Assembly: GCF_026191635.1 (NCBI RefSeq)
Contig: NZ_JAKRRW010000007.1
Location: 62,001-126,000 of the forward strand
DNA: 64,000 nucleotides
Source of the DNA: Photobacterium obscurum
GTDB lineage: Bacteria > Pseudomonadota > Gammaproteobacteria > Enterobacterales > Vibrionaceae
Direction of reading: 5' to 3'
This document shows positions 17,142-26,920 of the stretch, piece after piece. The stretch's first letter is position 1. Each line of letters starts with the position of its first letter. The notes beneath the pieces were generated by a model that was not told where the DNA came from, made no database searches, and worked only from the letters and a program-made list of their open reading frames with translations. Position numbers and translations under genes: made by a program.

Positions 17142-18110
17142 CTAGCCAACACACGGAATGAAGACGTCTTGCTCGTAACCCTGGTCATTATCTTGTTCAT
17201 TATTTAGTTCTGCATATAGTGTCGACAGGTCTGTTGGAGCTTCTTTGGGGAGCAGAATACAGACTCTCATTTCCTGGGCTAGCAATGTTAAAGCCTTCGA
17301 CTTGATATCAGAATCGATATACTCATCACGTTCGGCATCTCGACGACAGAGATCAACGAAAATATCGTTACGCCCCTTTGGATAAAGTACATATTCGGCT
17401 TGCTGCATCAGGCGCAATGCCTTCAAGCTAAGCAGCTCGGGATCCGAGCCTGTTTCAATCACATATAAACTACCCGTTGTTTTATCCGGTTGCTGTAATA
17501 ATGCATTGAAAGCATGTTCGAGTTGTTCTTCAGAGGTGGCATTCTCAACTTCCGGGAGCCGAAAAAAACGTTCCCAGAACTTCCTTCGTTCGTCCACGGT
17601 ACTGAAATATTGCTTGATTCGAGGCCGTTGTAGGCCGGAAAAGGCGGCAAGTAAATTTAGGTTTTGGGGTAATTGGGTTTCAAGCTTTTCCCGAATATAA
17701 CGAACCAAAACAGGGGATGCTCCGCCACTCGAAATAGCAACTTGAATGGGGTTGCGATCAATCATTGATGGTGTAATGAAATGACAATGCTGCGGATCAT
17801 CCACAACATTGGTCCAGATCCCTTTTGCGTCTGCATCACAAAAAATTTGATGGTTCAGTGTTCGGTTATCCGTGGTCGCCCAAACTTGGTGGTAGCCGTG
17901 AACATCATCAGATTGATAGTCTTTTTTTACCCAGGTTAACTGATCTTTGTCGACAAGAGAGGCAAGGTATTGATGTAACTGGGGAGATATAAGCGTGATA
18001 TCTGCCCCTGCTCGCAGTAAGAGATCGACTTTTCGGGATGCAACCTCACCACCTCCGACAACTAGGATTTTCTTATTCTCAAGTCTTAAAAATACAGGGA
18101 AAAAGTCCAT
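17142..18110 (-). CDS. cysG: Precorrin-2 dehydrogenase/ferrochelatase with truncated methylase domain
   Basis: A 322-aa siroheme-synthesis protein. Residues 1-220 match the CysG N-terminal (Met8-like) half: NAD motif VVGGGEVASRK, catalytic Asp in NVVDDPQHCHF and the SSGGASPVL loop that is phosphorylated in Salmonella CysG. They should oxidise precorrin-2 and insert iron. Residues about 225-322 resemble only the first part of the uroporphyrinogen methylase domain (GSDPELLSLKALRLMQQAEYV) and stop before the core S-adenosylmethionine site. No frameshift remnant follows, because the next gene is on the other strand. A separate cobA is required elsewhere. It supports sulfite and nitrite reduction. 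Confidence 0.85.
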   Translation of the reverse strand: MDFFPVFLRLENKKILVVGGGEVASRKVDLLLRAGADITLISPQLHQYLASLVDKDQLTWVKKDYQSDDVHGYHQVWATTDNRTLNHQIFCDADAKGIWTNVVDDPQHCHFITPSMIDRNPIQVAISSGGASPVLVRYIREKLETQLPQNLNLLAAFSGLQRPRIKQYFSTVDERRKFWERFFRLPEVENATSEEQLEHAFNALLQQPDKTTGSLYVIETGSDPELLSLKALRLMQQAEYVLYPKGRNDIFVDLCRRDAERDEYIDSDIKSKALTLLAQEMRVCILLPKEAPTDLSTLYAELNNEQDNDQGYEQDVFIPCVG

Positions 18111-18389
18111 TATTTTATACTTCCTTGGAATTATTAATTCTTTATAAGGTCATGTATTTGAAAGCTAAATGCTTTTGCTTTTATTGATAATATTAACAAA
18201 TTTAGGCTTGAAATATTTTGAAACATTTAATTAGTAAAAACATGCTACTACTCTTGATTGTTCAGCTTTCATTAAAGGCATAATGCTAAGTTTATCAGAC
18301 TACAAACATATCTGAATTATTTACCACATTTTTTGGTTATTGCGTCAGCAATTTACTGTTATATATACATATTACATATGGTCGGCAAA

Positions 18390-19505
18390 ATGAATAAAAA
18401 ACTTATGATTGCAACACTGATAAGCAGCAGTTTGCTTGTTGGATGTGGCGATAAGTTATCCGGAAAATCTGCGCCTGTTAGCCCATTGGTTGCAGCCCAA
18501 CCTGTTACTGTCATTGATTATCAGCAAGGTAAGCAGTTTGTTGGTCGTACTGAGGCAATAGAAGATGTGGCGATCACAGCGCAGGTCTCCGGCTATCTGA
18601 AAGAGCGTTTCTTTAAAGAAGGCGAGATGGTCGAAAAGGGCCAGTTACTGTATCAAATTGAACCTGCGGCCTACGAGGCTAAAGTTGCCAGTGCTCAAGC
18701 ATCTATTTCCCAGGCTGATGCGAACTTAAAACGCGCTAATTTGGATTGGGAGCGGGGTAAGAGCCTATTGCCAAAAGGCAGTATCAGCCAATCAGAGTTT
18801 GACAGACTGACGGCAGACAAGCTGAATGGCGAAGCGCAGCTGAAGGCAGCCAAAGCCCAACTCAATTCTGCCGAAATTGACTTGTCATTTACCCGCATTG
18901 CTGCGCCGTTTTCCGGGCGGATCAGTGACAGCAAAGCCAGTATAGGTGATCTTGTCTCGCCAAGCTCTGGTGTACTCACTACCTTGGTCAGCCTCGATCC
19001 TATGCATACATCATTTAATATCAGTGAGCGCGAACGCCTAAATCTTGGTATCGATAGCCTTGATGGTAGTGGTGAAGGAAGAGGTGACGTTGAAGTGCTG
19101 CTGACATTAAATAACGGCAAGGAATTTCCGCACCTCGGGCAGGTTGATTTTATTGGAAACCGTATTGATCTGAATACGGGCACAATTGCATTGCGCGCAA
19201 AGTTTGACAACCCAGAGCAACAATTATTGCCAGGTCAGCATGTTCAAGTGTTCTTAAGAGAAAAGACCCCAGTGAAGATGACGGTGATCCCTCGCAGAGC
19301 CGTACAAAGTGATCTTGAGGGCGATTTCGTCATGGTACTTAAAGATGGCAATGTGGCTGAGCGTCGCAATGTCAAATTAGGTACGCAAACGGAGCTGGGC
19401 GTGATTATTCGTGAAGGCCTCGATGCTAGCGATGTTGTGTTAACAAAAGGCTTGCAGCGCGTACGTAATGGTATGGCCGTGCGTCTTGAACAAACAGATG
19501 CTTAA
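18390..19505 (+). CDS. RND efflux periplasmic adaptor (MFP) lipoprotein
   Basis: A 371-aa membrane-fusion protein that links an inner-membrane RND pump to an outer-membrane TolC-type channel. From 18390 it begins MNKKLMIATLISSSLLVGC, with lipobox LVGC, so it is lipid-anchored in the periplasm. It shows the biotin-lipoyl halves (VSGYLKERFFKEGEMVEKGQ and LSFTRIAAPFSGRI), an alpha-helical hairpin between them (about 100-160) and a beta-barrel. The frame is open 19 codons upstream. It lies 9 bases ahead of the pump gene in a two-gene operon. No outer-membrane gene or local regulator is present, so TolC is probably shared. Confidence 0.9.
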   Translation: MNKKLMIATLISSSLLVGCGDKLSGKSAPVSPLVAAQPVTVIDYQQGKQFVGRTEAIEDVAITAQVSGYLKERFFKEGEMVEKGQLLYQIEPAAYEAKVASAQASISQADANLKRANLDWERGKSLLPKGSISQSEFDRLTADKLNGEAQLKAAKAQLNSAEIDLSFTRIAAPFSGRISDSKASIGDLVSPSSGVLTTLVSLDPMHTSFNISERERLNLGIDSLDGSGEGRGDVEVLLTLNNGKEFPHLGQVDFIGNRIDLNTGTIALRAKFDNPEQQLLPGQHVQVFLREKTPVKMTVIPRRAVQSDLEGDFVMVLKDGNVAERRNVKLGTQTELGVIIREGLDASDVVLTKGLQRVRNGMAVRLEQTDA

Positions 19506-19514
19506 GGAACAAAA

Positions 19515-22500
19515 ATGCTAAGTCGCTTTTTTATCCAGCGTCCTAAGTTTGCGCTGGTGATTTCAATTATCTTGACCTTGGCAGGTGCGATTGCACTCAT
19601 GAACTTGCCAGTGGCTGAATATCCGAAAATCAGTCCGCCTTCTGTTAGTGTCACCGCTTATTATTCTGGTGCAAGTGCGGAAGTGGTCGAAGAAGCTATT
19701 GCTGATCCTATAGAGGCGTCGGTGAATGGTGTTGAGGACATGATTTACATGTCCTCTAAGAGTGCCAACGACGGTTCCTATAACCTAAATGTGACGTTTG
19801 ATGTCGGCACCGATCCTGATATGGCGCAGGTCAACGTTCAGAACCGTGTTTCTCAGGTTGAATCTAAGCTACCTGCTGAAGTGAGGATGGTTGGCGTAAC
19901 GGTAAAAAAACGTTCGCCAGACCTGTTGATGGTACTGAACTTTTACTCTCCTGATGGTAAGTATGATGATCAATTCCTGATTAACTACATTAACCTTAAC
20001 GTTAAAGATCAGCTTGCACGTGTGCAGGGTATCAGTGAGGTAAACGTTATTGGTGGTGGTGAATACGCAATGCGTGTTTGGCTCAACCCGGAGAAGATGG
20101 CCAACCTTGGCTTGACAACGTCTGACGTAAACACTGCATTGGCAGAGCAAAATGTTCAGGTTGCGGCTGGTAAAGTCGGGGCACCGCCATTCAATAACGT
20201 GCAGGAAGTACAGTTTAACCTTGTTACCAAGGGGCGACTGGAATCGGTGAGCGAGTTTGAGAATGTTGTGTTACGTGCAAATCCAGATGGTTCAGTGGTT
20301 TATCTAAAGGACATTGCGCGTGTTGAGCTGGGTAAGAAGTTCTATGACGGCAACGGCATGTTCCGTGGTCAGCCCGCCTCCATTGTGACGTTGTCACTGC
20401 AGTCCGATGCGAATGCGCTGGAGAGTGGCAAGGCGGTAATGGAGCTGCTTGAAAAGCTCAAAGTTAACATGCCAGAGAGCATGGAATATGAGACCAGTTA
20501 TGACACGACCTTGTTTGTTGCCGAGTCTATCAAAGGTGTGGTTAAAACCCTGATTGAAGCCATAATACTGGTTATCGCGGTTACCTATATGTTCTTGGGA
20601 AGCATGCGTTCGACGTTGATCCCTGTTGTCGCGATCCCGGTTTCGCTGATCGGTACGTTTGCCATCATGCTAACGGCAGGGTTTACCATTAATACGGTCA
20701 CCTTGTTCGGTCTGATCTTGGCGATTGGTATTGTGGTCGATGATGCCATACTGGTTATCGAGAATGTCGATACCAACATGAAGCGGGATCCAAGTCTGAC
20801 ACCTCGTCAAGCAACGTTGATTGCAATGAAAGAGGTAACGGGCCCGATCATCACATCGACAATGGTACTGCTGGCGGTATTCCTGCCTGTGGCAATGTTG
20901 CCGGGTATTACCGGTATCATGTACCGCCAGTTCGCACTGACAATTTGTATTTCGGTTGTTATCTCGTCAATTAACGCTCTGACCCTGTCACCAGCACTGT
21001 GTTCATTGGTGCTTAAGCAGGGCGGTGATAATACTTCGCGCTGGTTCCAGACCTTTAATAAAGGCTTGGATAACGTTACCTTGAAATACGGTGCAATTGC
21101 GGGCTTCTTAGTGCGCAAAGTAGGTTTATTGGTAAGCTTCTTTGTTATCGCAGTGATAGCCGTATCGTTCCTATCAAAAACGACATCGACAGCGTTTGTC
21201 CCTCAGGAAGATAAAGGTATTTTGCTGGTTAACGTCCAATTGCCTGATGCCGCGTCTTTATCCCGTACCGAAGAGACAACCATTAAGCTTCAGGAGATCG
21301 TGGAACAGGAGCCTGGCATTGAAGGTGTTACCGTAGCGAATGGCTATGCATTCTTAACCGGAGCTGCCGCTTCAAACGGGGCATCGCTGTTTATCAAGCT
21401 AAAGGAGTGGGACGAGCGTAATGCTATGGAAGGTGATCATTCTTCTTTCGCGATCACTAACCGGATTAATGCACGTGCAGCCATGGAGCTACCTGAAGCT
21501 ATTGTGTTTGCTATGGGGCCACCAGCTGTACCGGGAATGGGGTCTGCATCTGGATTTGAGTTTGTTCTAGAGGATACATTAGGGCGAAGCCGTACAGATC
21601 TGGCCAATGTTATGGGCGAGTTGATCCAGAAAGCCAATGCGCAGCCTGAGATCCAATTTACCTTCAGTACATTCCGTGCCAACGTACCGCATTTTTATGT
21701 TGATGTTGACCGTGTTAAGGCGAAGCAACTAGGTATTCCGCTGACGGAAGTTTTCCAGACCTTGCAGGGTAACCTAGGTTCAATGTACATCAATGATTTC
21801 ACATTGTACGGCAAGAACTTCCGCGTAACCGTTCAGGCTGATAGCGAATACCGTAGCGATCTTGATTCTCTGGAGCGTTTCCACGTTCGCTCAGCGAGTG
21901 GCGAAATGATCCCGTTGAGCACCCTGGCGACTATTGAGCAGGTCTTCGAGCCGGATGTTGCCTGGCGATACAATATGTACCGTTCGGCCGTTATTCAGGG
22001 CAATCCAGCAGCGGGTTACTCAAGTGGTGATGCGATTGCAGCTATGGAAAGAGTGGCTGCTGAAGTACTGCCTCAGGGATATCAGTATGAATGGACAGGG
22101 ATGGCTTACCAAGAGGTAAAAGCGGGCAATCAGGCGATTTATGCTTTTGCACTGGCATTGATATTCATTTACTTGTTCATGGTAGCTCAGTACGAAAGCT
22201 GGAGTATTCCGCTGGCAATCATTCTGGTGGTTCCGGTTGCGACACTGGGTTCTTTTCTTGCCTTGGCTGCTACCGGCACGCCGCTTAACCTGTATGCGCA
22301 GATTGGCTTGGTGCTCTTGATAGCGTTGGCAGCGAAGAATGCAATTTTGATTGTTGAATTTGCCAAGATTGAGCGAGAAGAGAAAGAGCTGGATATCGAA
22401 CAGGCTTCTGTACGAGGCGGTAAGCTACGTTTCCGTGCGGTTAATATGACCTCGTGGTCATTTATCCTCGGTATTATGCCGTTGATTTTTGCCTCGGGAG

Positions 22501-22676
22501 CCGGGCACATTAGCCAGAATTCCTTGGGTATCTCTTTGACGGGTGGTCTGCTATGTGTGTTGTTAGCCGGTACCTTCCTGATCCCTGGCTTCTTTGCCTT
22601 GGTTCAGCGTCGTCGGGAGAAGTTTCATGGGGGGTCAACCAAACTTGTGCCGCTTCATGATGAATCATCAGTATAA
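19515..22676 (+). CDS. RND multidrug efflux pump, inner membrane subunit
   Basis: A 1053-aa HAE1-type RND transporter of the AcrB/MexF kind, exporting drugs or detergents by proton antiport. It starts [20 protein letters not shown] and has twelve membrane helices in the usual 1+5 and 1+5 arrangement with two large periplasmic loops. The proton-relay acids are in [14 protein letters not shown] (TM4), and the Lys is in [13 protein letters not shown] (TM10). AAGGAA precedes the ATG. Length is standard. The second gene of the operon, it ends at a strong terminator. Substrate range cannot be read from sequence. Confidence 0.93.
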   Translation: MLSRFFIQRPKFALVISIILTLAGAIALMNLPVAEYPKISPPSVSVTAYYSGASAEVVEEAIADPIEASVNGVEDMIYMSSKSANDGSYNLNVTFDVGTDPDMAQVNVQNRVSQVESKLPAEVRMVGVTVKKRSPDLLMVLNFYSPDGKYDDQFLINYINLNVKDQLARVQGISEVNVIGGGEYAMRVWLNPEKMANLGLTTSDVNTALAEQNVQVAAGKVGAPPFNNVQEVQFNLVTKGRLESVSEFENVVLRANPDGSVVYLKDIARVELGKKFYDGNGMFRGQPASIVTLSLQSDANALESGKAVMELLEKLKVNMPESMEYETSYDTTLFVAESIKGVVKTLIEAIILVIAVTYMFLGSMRSTLIPVVAIPVSLIGTFAIMLTAGFTINTVTLFGLILAIGIVVDDAILVIENVDTNMKRDPSLTPRQATLIAMKEVTGPIITSTMVLLAVFLPVAMLPGITGIMYRQFALTICISVVISSINALTLSPALCSLVLKQGGDNTSRWFQTFNKGLDNVTLKYGAIAGFLVRKVGLLVSFFVIAVIAVSFLSKTTSTAFVPQEDKGILLVNVQLPDAASLSRTEETTIKLQEIVEQEPGIEGVTVANGYAFLTGAAASNGASLFIKLKEWDERNAMEGDHSSFAITNRINARAAMELPEAIVFAMGPPAVPGMGSASGFEFVLEDTLGRSRTDLANVMGELIQKANAQPEIQFTFSTFRANVPHFYVDVDRVKAKQLGIPLTEVFQTLQGNLGSMYINDFTLYGKNFRVTVQADSEYRSDLDSLERFHVRSASGEMIPLSTLATIEQVFEPDVAWRYNMYRSAVIQGNPAAGYSSGDAIAAMERVAAEVLPQGYQYEWTGMAYQEVKAGNQAIYAFALALIFIYLFMVAQYESWSIPLAIILVVPVATLGSFLALAATGTPLNLYAQIGLVLLIALAAKNAILIVEFAKIEREEKELDIEQASVRGGKLRFRAVNMTSWSFILGIMPLIFASGAGHISQNSLGISLTGGLLCVLLAGTFLIPGFFALVQRRREKFHGGSTKLVPLHDESSV

Positions 22677-22690
22677 TAAACTATAAAATA

Positions 22691-22715
22691 AAAAGGGCTC
22701 CTAGGGAGCCCTTTT
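22691..22715. terminator. Bidirectional terminator
   Basis: Perfect 11-base arms AAAAGGGCTCC / GGAGCCCTTTT with a 3-base loop, between the convergent pump and protease genes. A-rich on one side, T-rich on the other. Confidence 0.9.
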
Positions 22716-22736
22716 TTATCAAGGAGTTAAATTACA

Positions 22737-23840
22737 TTACTTTTTTCGGCGAATAAAAGCGGCTAGTGACATTAACGCGATAGCACCTAGAGGTACTGAA
22801 CCACCACCGCTCGAGCCGCTACTCTTTTTAACTGTCTTGTCTTCTTTGGCCAGCTTAAACGGGTCACTGTCAAATTTTGATGTTGGTGACGCATCTAAAT
22901 CAAGGCCAGTTTTGTCCTCAATCCAGTCGTAGTAAGCCGCTAATTCAGTATATAGGCCATTATACTGTGCCGCTTCGTATCCCTTGTCTTTATATTCGCA
23001 CGAAGGACCATTGCTGGTTACGCCGACTACGCGAAGGCCAAAGTCATCTTCATTCACCATTTCTGGGTTTTGCCAGATCAGCGGACCGCCGGAATCACCA
23101 GCACAGACGTCTTTCTTGATATCCGGGTTGTTGGAATCTGCACAGATGAAATTAGAATCGACGGTCATTATATCTGTGGAGTTACACGAAGATATTGGAA
23201 TACCGCCAAGCTTGACTACTTGCAATTCGTTTGGTTGCTCGTAATCTGGCGTTGAGTTACCCCAGCCCGAACCGATTAGGTTACCGGCAGAATAGGCAGT
23301 CGCACTCCAAGTGTTAGCAAACTCAAGATCAGCTTTTGCTTGTTCTGCGGGTGTCGCGACCTTTATCGGCTTGGCAACACTTGTCAGTGAGCCTTCAATT
23401 TCCAGAAGCGCAATATCGTGGTCAGCATCACCAGCTGTCAGGTTTTGAGAAAGGCCCGGATTATAGTTCTCGTGCTTTATTTTATTGATGATTTTAAATT
23501 GGTATTTAGCATCAACAGTATTTGCTTGCCCTTGCGGAATGTAGGTGGTACCGGCTACGAGGGTGTCACCCAACATATCAGCATCGACACAGTGCGCTGC
23601 AGTTACTGCCCAGTGGTCAGCGATAACAACAGCACCACATCCGGAGATTACCTGGCCAAAAATATTCGGCTCACTCAGCATTGCCGCCTGCCAGGGCAGA
23701 AGGTTATTGGCAAGTGATGCTGCACTTTCACCATTGAGGACTTTGCTTTGAACGGATTCGGATACTTCGTCAGCAATAGCGCTATGGGATAGGCTTAAAG
23801 AAAGAAATAATGTACTTAGGATTAGTTTATTGTTTTCCAT
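22737..23840 (-). CDS. Secreted trypsin-like serine protease with GlyGly-CTERM tail
   Basis: A 367-aa exported protease related to the Ves proteases of Vibrio cholerae. Signal peptide 1-24 (cut near SAIADE); chymotrypsin fold with His83 (VTAAHC), Asp142 (DHDIALLE) and Ser250 (CAGDSGGPL), plus several Cys for disulfides. The last 30 residues are a GlyGly-CTERM sorting tail: GSSGGGSVPLG, a hydrophobic helix and RRKK. In Vibrio such tails are cut and modified by rhombosortase after type II secretion, leaving the enzyme on the cell surface or vesicles. No rhombosortase gene is in the window. Confidence 0.92.
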   Translation of the reverse strand: MENNKLILSTLFLSLSLSHSAIADEVSESVQSKVLNGESAASLANNLLPWQAAMLSEPNIFGQVISGCGAVVIADHWAVTAAHCVDADMLGDTLVAGTTYIPQGQANTVDAKYQFKIINKIKHENYNPGLSQNLTAGDADHDIALLEIEGSLTSVAKPIKVATPAEQAKADLEFANTWSATAYSAGNLIGSGWGNSTPDYEQPNELQVVKLGGIPISSCNSTDIMTVDSNFICADSNNPDIKKDVCAGDSGGPLIWQNPEMVNEDDFGLRVVGVTSNGPSCEYKDKGYEAAQYNGLYTELAAYYDWIEDKTGLDLDASPTSKFDSDPFKLAKEDKTVKKSSGSSGGGSVPLGAIALMSLAAFIRRKK

Positions 23841-24105
23841 GACTAAACTCTTAAATTGTACGTTGTTTTTAATTCACCGCTAACTATATATCGAAAGCTT
23901 AATCGGTTCCATGTTTATTATTGTCCTTATGAATGCGTGTGCATTTTATTGTGTATGAATTGTGAACTCATACGGCTAATGCAAGCTATTGTGTTGAGCT
24001 GGCACAAATATATGCTCATTGTCGCTCGAACCTATAATCTTGCGCAGTTAAAATGTTAGACAATGTTCGTGATGGGATTTTACCCCATTTTAGTAGAAGG
24101 CAGAT

Positions 24106-24930
24106 ATGACATTTAAACAAGTAATAGGCTTTGGTGTGGCCGGAAATTTTGCAGGACACCTTGAGCAAGCGGGTGAAGCTAATGATTTCCTTGCTGTAGA
24201 AGTGAAAGAAGCCGTACAGCCAAAGGCTATTTTCCCTTTCTATGTACCTTCTGAAAAAGCTGGCTTTTTGTCGATTTATCCGTTGTCGACTGACGCTATT
24301 ATCCCGCCTAATGATGCTGACAACTTACAGATAGAGCCTGAAGTTGCTTTGCTGTGTGATGTTGAATATCACGATAACAAGGTTGTCTCGCTTAAGCCGT
24401 TAAAGTTTGCTGCTTATAACGATTGCTCTATTCGTAAACCGAATGCGAATAAAATCAGTGAGAAAAAAAACTGGGGAGAGAAGACTAAGGGCGTATCGAG
24501 CCAGATGTTCGATCTCGCTGGTCTTTCACAGGGCGGAGAGCTGGATCGTTACCGCATCGCCAGTTTTCATCAGCGTGAGAACAAAGTTGAGCGCTATGGT
24601 GAGGATAGCCCGGTTGTTGGTTACAGCTACTTTCATGAGAAACTGCTGAACTGGATCGTGGAACGTATGAATAACCAGCAAGATGTCGGGCCGACTGAAA
24701 ATATTGCAGAACACTTGGCAAATGCGAGTTACCCGCAGCAGGCGTTGATCAGTATCGGCGCGACGCGCTATACCGAATATGGCGAGACGACGTTCTTACA
24801 ATCTGGCGATACCAGTATGGTCGTGGTCTATGATGGCGAGAAGTATACCCCGCAGGACATTCTCGTTATGGCTGAGAAGGGTGAGTTTTCCCAAGACGGG
24901 ATTTCGGCCCTGATCCAGCAAGTTGCATAA
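24106..24930 (+). CDS. DUF5718 family protein
   Basis: A 274-aa cytoplasmic protein that I place in DUF5718. Some stretches recall fumarylacetoacetate-hydrolase-type enzymes (IEPEVALLCDVEY, PLKFAAYNDCSIRKPNANK, SIGATRYTEYGETTFLQSGD), including an acidic metal-like motif. No catalytic assignment is safe. There is no signal peptide or membrane segment. The start has a GAAGGCAG ribosome site. It is followed by the nucleotidyltransferase gene after about 80 bases and may share its transcript. Confidence 0.65.
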   Translation: MTFKQVIGFGVAGNFAGHLEQAGEANDFLAVEVKEAVQPKAIFPFYVPSEKAGFLSIYPLSTDAIIPPNDADNLQIEPEVALLCDVEYHDNKVVSLKPLKFAAYNDCSIRKPNANKISEKKNWGEKTKGVSSQMFDLAGLSQGGELDRYRIASFHQRENKVERYGEDSPVVGYSYFHEKLLNWIVERMNNQQDVGPTENIAEHLANASYPQQALISIGATRYTEYGETTFLQSGDTSMVVVYDGEKYTPQDILVMAEKGEFSQDGISALIQQVA

Positions 24931-25013
24931 TCTTCAGTTTTATTATCTCCCTTGTGATCGGTAAGTTTTGTGATTATCGAGAGCAGGGGAGTTTGTATTT
25001 AGTTAGCTAATCC

Positions 25014-25574
25014 ATGAATTATCAATATAAGACGGCAGAGCTATTGCAAGCAGATGCATTTAGAATGGAATGTCTGCGAATAGCCAGAACGGTTAACCTG
25101 CCTGATTGGTATTTAGGGGCGGGGTTTCTGAGAAATGCAATTTGGGATCACCTGCATAATAAAATGCAGATGACGCCTCTTAATGATCTTGATTTGGTGT
25201 ACTACGATCCTGATGATCTTTCCTCTCAAACTGAACGTCAGATAGAAGCTCAGTTGACGCAGTTATATCCAGCTGTGGTGTGGGAAGTACGTAATCAAGC
25301 GAGGATGCATGTTCGCCATGGCCACCAACCTTATGCAAGTACGGCTGAAGGCATTGCACAGTGGGTTGAAGTACCGACATGTGTTGGAGTTCGGCTAGAA
25401 GCTAATGACGAGCTGACGTTTACAGCACCATTTGGCCTTGAGGAAAACTGGTCGTTAAGCGTTCAGGTAAACCCTATAAATTCGAGACCCGAGATATTTA
25501 AGCAACGTATCGAGGCTAAAAAATGGCGTCAGATTTGGCCTAATTTGGTGTTTGACAAAGGCAACTCGGTATAA
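25014..25574 (+). CDS. Nucleotidyltransferase family protein (NTP_transf_6-like)
   Basis: A 186-aa protein of the DUF925/nucleotidyltransferase family. The key region is WYLGAGFLRNAIWDHLHNK followed by LNDLDLVYYDPDDL, whose Asp residues match the metal-binding acids of the polymerase-beta-like nucleotidyltransferase fold. A further block, IAQWVEVPTCVGVRL, is typical of the family. Substrate and product are unknown for these proteins. It may be co-transcribed with the DUF5718 gene. The ribosome binding site is weak. Confidence 0.75.
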   Translation: MNYQYKTAELLQADAFRMECLRIARTVNLPDWYLGAGFLRNAIWDHLHNKMQMTPLNDLDLVYYDPDDLSSQTERQIEAQLTQLYPAVVWEVRNQARMHVRHGHQPYASTAEGIAQWVEVPTCVGVRLEANDELTFTAPFGLEENWSLSVQVNPINSRPEIFKQRIEAKKWRQIWPNLVFDKGNSV

Positions 25575-25644
25575 GGCCATCAGAGTGTACGCCTTAATTA
25601 TTGGGGCCAATATCGATGGTGCTAATGATTACGGGACACGGCTT

Positions 25645-25663
25645 AGGCGGCATAAGGCCGCCT
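25645..25663. repeat. Hairpin between convergent genes
   Basis: AGGCGGC / GCCGCCT with a 5-base loop between the nucleotidyltransferase and lpxR-like genes. No T run on either side, so it is a weak terminator candidate. Confidence 0.35.
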
Positions 25664-25687
25664 TGTCTGAATTGGTTTGATTAGGCG

Positions 25688-26680
25688 CTATATACGCCAG
25701 AAGAGCTCAAGAGAGCCAAGGGTGCTATAGGTGTGAATGTCTACTTCGAATTCACGGGTATTGCTGGCAAAACTTAAACTAACGCCCCATTTAGGCTGAT
25801 AGTAAACACCGCCGACTACGATTGTTGCCTGCAAGTTACGTACATTGGTGTCTGGTACTTCATCAGGTCGGTCGCCATCAATCGTAATATCATTAAAGCG
25901 ATAACGTCCTTCGATACCGGCAAACAAGTAATATCCGGTTGGGCTAGAAGACAGTACGCTAATGTCAACATACTTTCCTGGCGTAAATCCTGTCGTACCA
26001 AAGTTGCTTTCTAGGTTGTTACCCCAGCGTACAACAGAGCCTAAAGCTAGTTCACTCTGATAGTTACCGACATTGATGCGGCCAACACTACTGAGGTCAT
26101 ATTGGTCAAAACCAATTGCATTGCTTCTGTTTATTAAGCGGTGACCTTGGTAGCCTAAGTTAAACACTACTTGATTTTCGATTTGATAGTCCCAGCCCAT
26201 AGGATCATCAGAGCCGATAATTTCATGAATAAATTGTTGCCCCTGTTCTGCAAAAGAATTGGGACCAACGGTGCCAATCATCGCGCTATACTTATCAACT
26301 TGGGCTGGCGAGTATTGGTAGATACCCGTTTCGAAGAATAACAAACCGGCATAAGGTCGTTCGCCTTCCACGGGAATTGGACTCTCGATATCTTCTGGGG
26401 TCCACATCTGTTGACCAAGCCTAAAGTTCCAGCCTTTAGCTGTACTTGCATCGAGTGGGAGCAGCATTGCAACTTGGCGGATAGGTGTGGGGGCAATGAC
26501 GTCTAGCATCGGGGTCGAAGCCGAATTAAATTCTAAAAATACACCATTGGTATAGTTCTGGTCGGTACCCACAATACCATCATTATCAATGCTAAAAGAA
26601 ATACTCCCTGCGTTGTATGCCTGTGCAACAGGTGATAAAAAAGCAGACAGGGCAATGAGGCCTGTGGAAATTTGTTTCAT
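25688..26680 (-). CDS. lpxR: LpxR-like lipid A deacylase (DUF2219)
   Basis: A 330-aa outer-membrane protein with a signal peptide (MKQISTGLIALSAFLSPVAQA) and alternating beta-strand pattern. The DUF2219/LpxR landmarks are SFSIDNDGIVGTDQNYTNG, which holds the Asn, Asp and Thr residues of the calcium-dependent active site, and GERPYAGLLFFE. The last residue region ends in an aromatic (LELFWRI), as for barrel proteins. LpxR removes the 3'-acyloxyacyl group of lipid A in Salmonella and related species, changing immune recognition. I chose the ATG at 26680 (AAAGGA upstream) over a TTG two codons earlier. Activity is inferred. Confidence 0.8.
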   Translation of the reverse strand: MKQISTGLIALSAFLSPVAQAYNAGSISFSIDNDGIVGTDQNYTNGVFLEFNSASTPMLDVIAPTPIRQVAMLLPLDASTAKGWNFRLGQQMWTPEDIESPIPVEGERPYAGLLFFETGIYQYSPAQVDKYSAMIGTVGPNSFAEQGQQFIHEIIGSDDPMGWDYQIENQVVFNLGYQGHRLINRSNAIGFDQYDLSSVGRINVGNYQSELALGSVVRWGNNLESNFGTTGFTPGKYVDISVLSSSPTGYYLFAGIEGRYRFNDITIDGDRPDEVPDTNVRNLQATIVVGGVYYQPKWGVSLSFASNTREFEVDIHTYSTLGSLELFWRI

Positions 26681-26920
26681 TGACAATCCTTTGATACAAC
26701 ATACAGGATAAAATTTTGAATAATAATACCTAATACCAATGAGATATCGCCAGATATATTATTGTTCTAAACGTAAATATCTGTGTTGAAACCCAAACTA
26801 CTTCAAGATGTTCGTTTTAGCGAGAGTGACTAGGTTAGTAGACTAGGCGCTGATTTGAGGACATAGTCGCTCTACGTTAAAGCAATATAAGTCAGGTTGA
26901 AGCCGCAAAAGGAATGCATT

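Noticed and set aside
17071..17142. Frameshift splitting cysG from a downstream methylase
   Set aside because: The sequence beyond the stop is a terminator and an opposite-strand gene. No methylase remnant could be read in any frame.
23856..24059. 67-codon frame between the protease and DUF5718 genes
   Set aside because: Cys- and Tyr-rich random-looking translation with no ribosome site. Treated as non-coding.
26760..26900. Possible mobile or repeat remnant upstream of sseA
   Set aside because: The stretch looks like a degenerate intergenic repeat unit, but no second full copy is present in the window to prove it.
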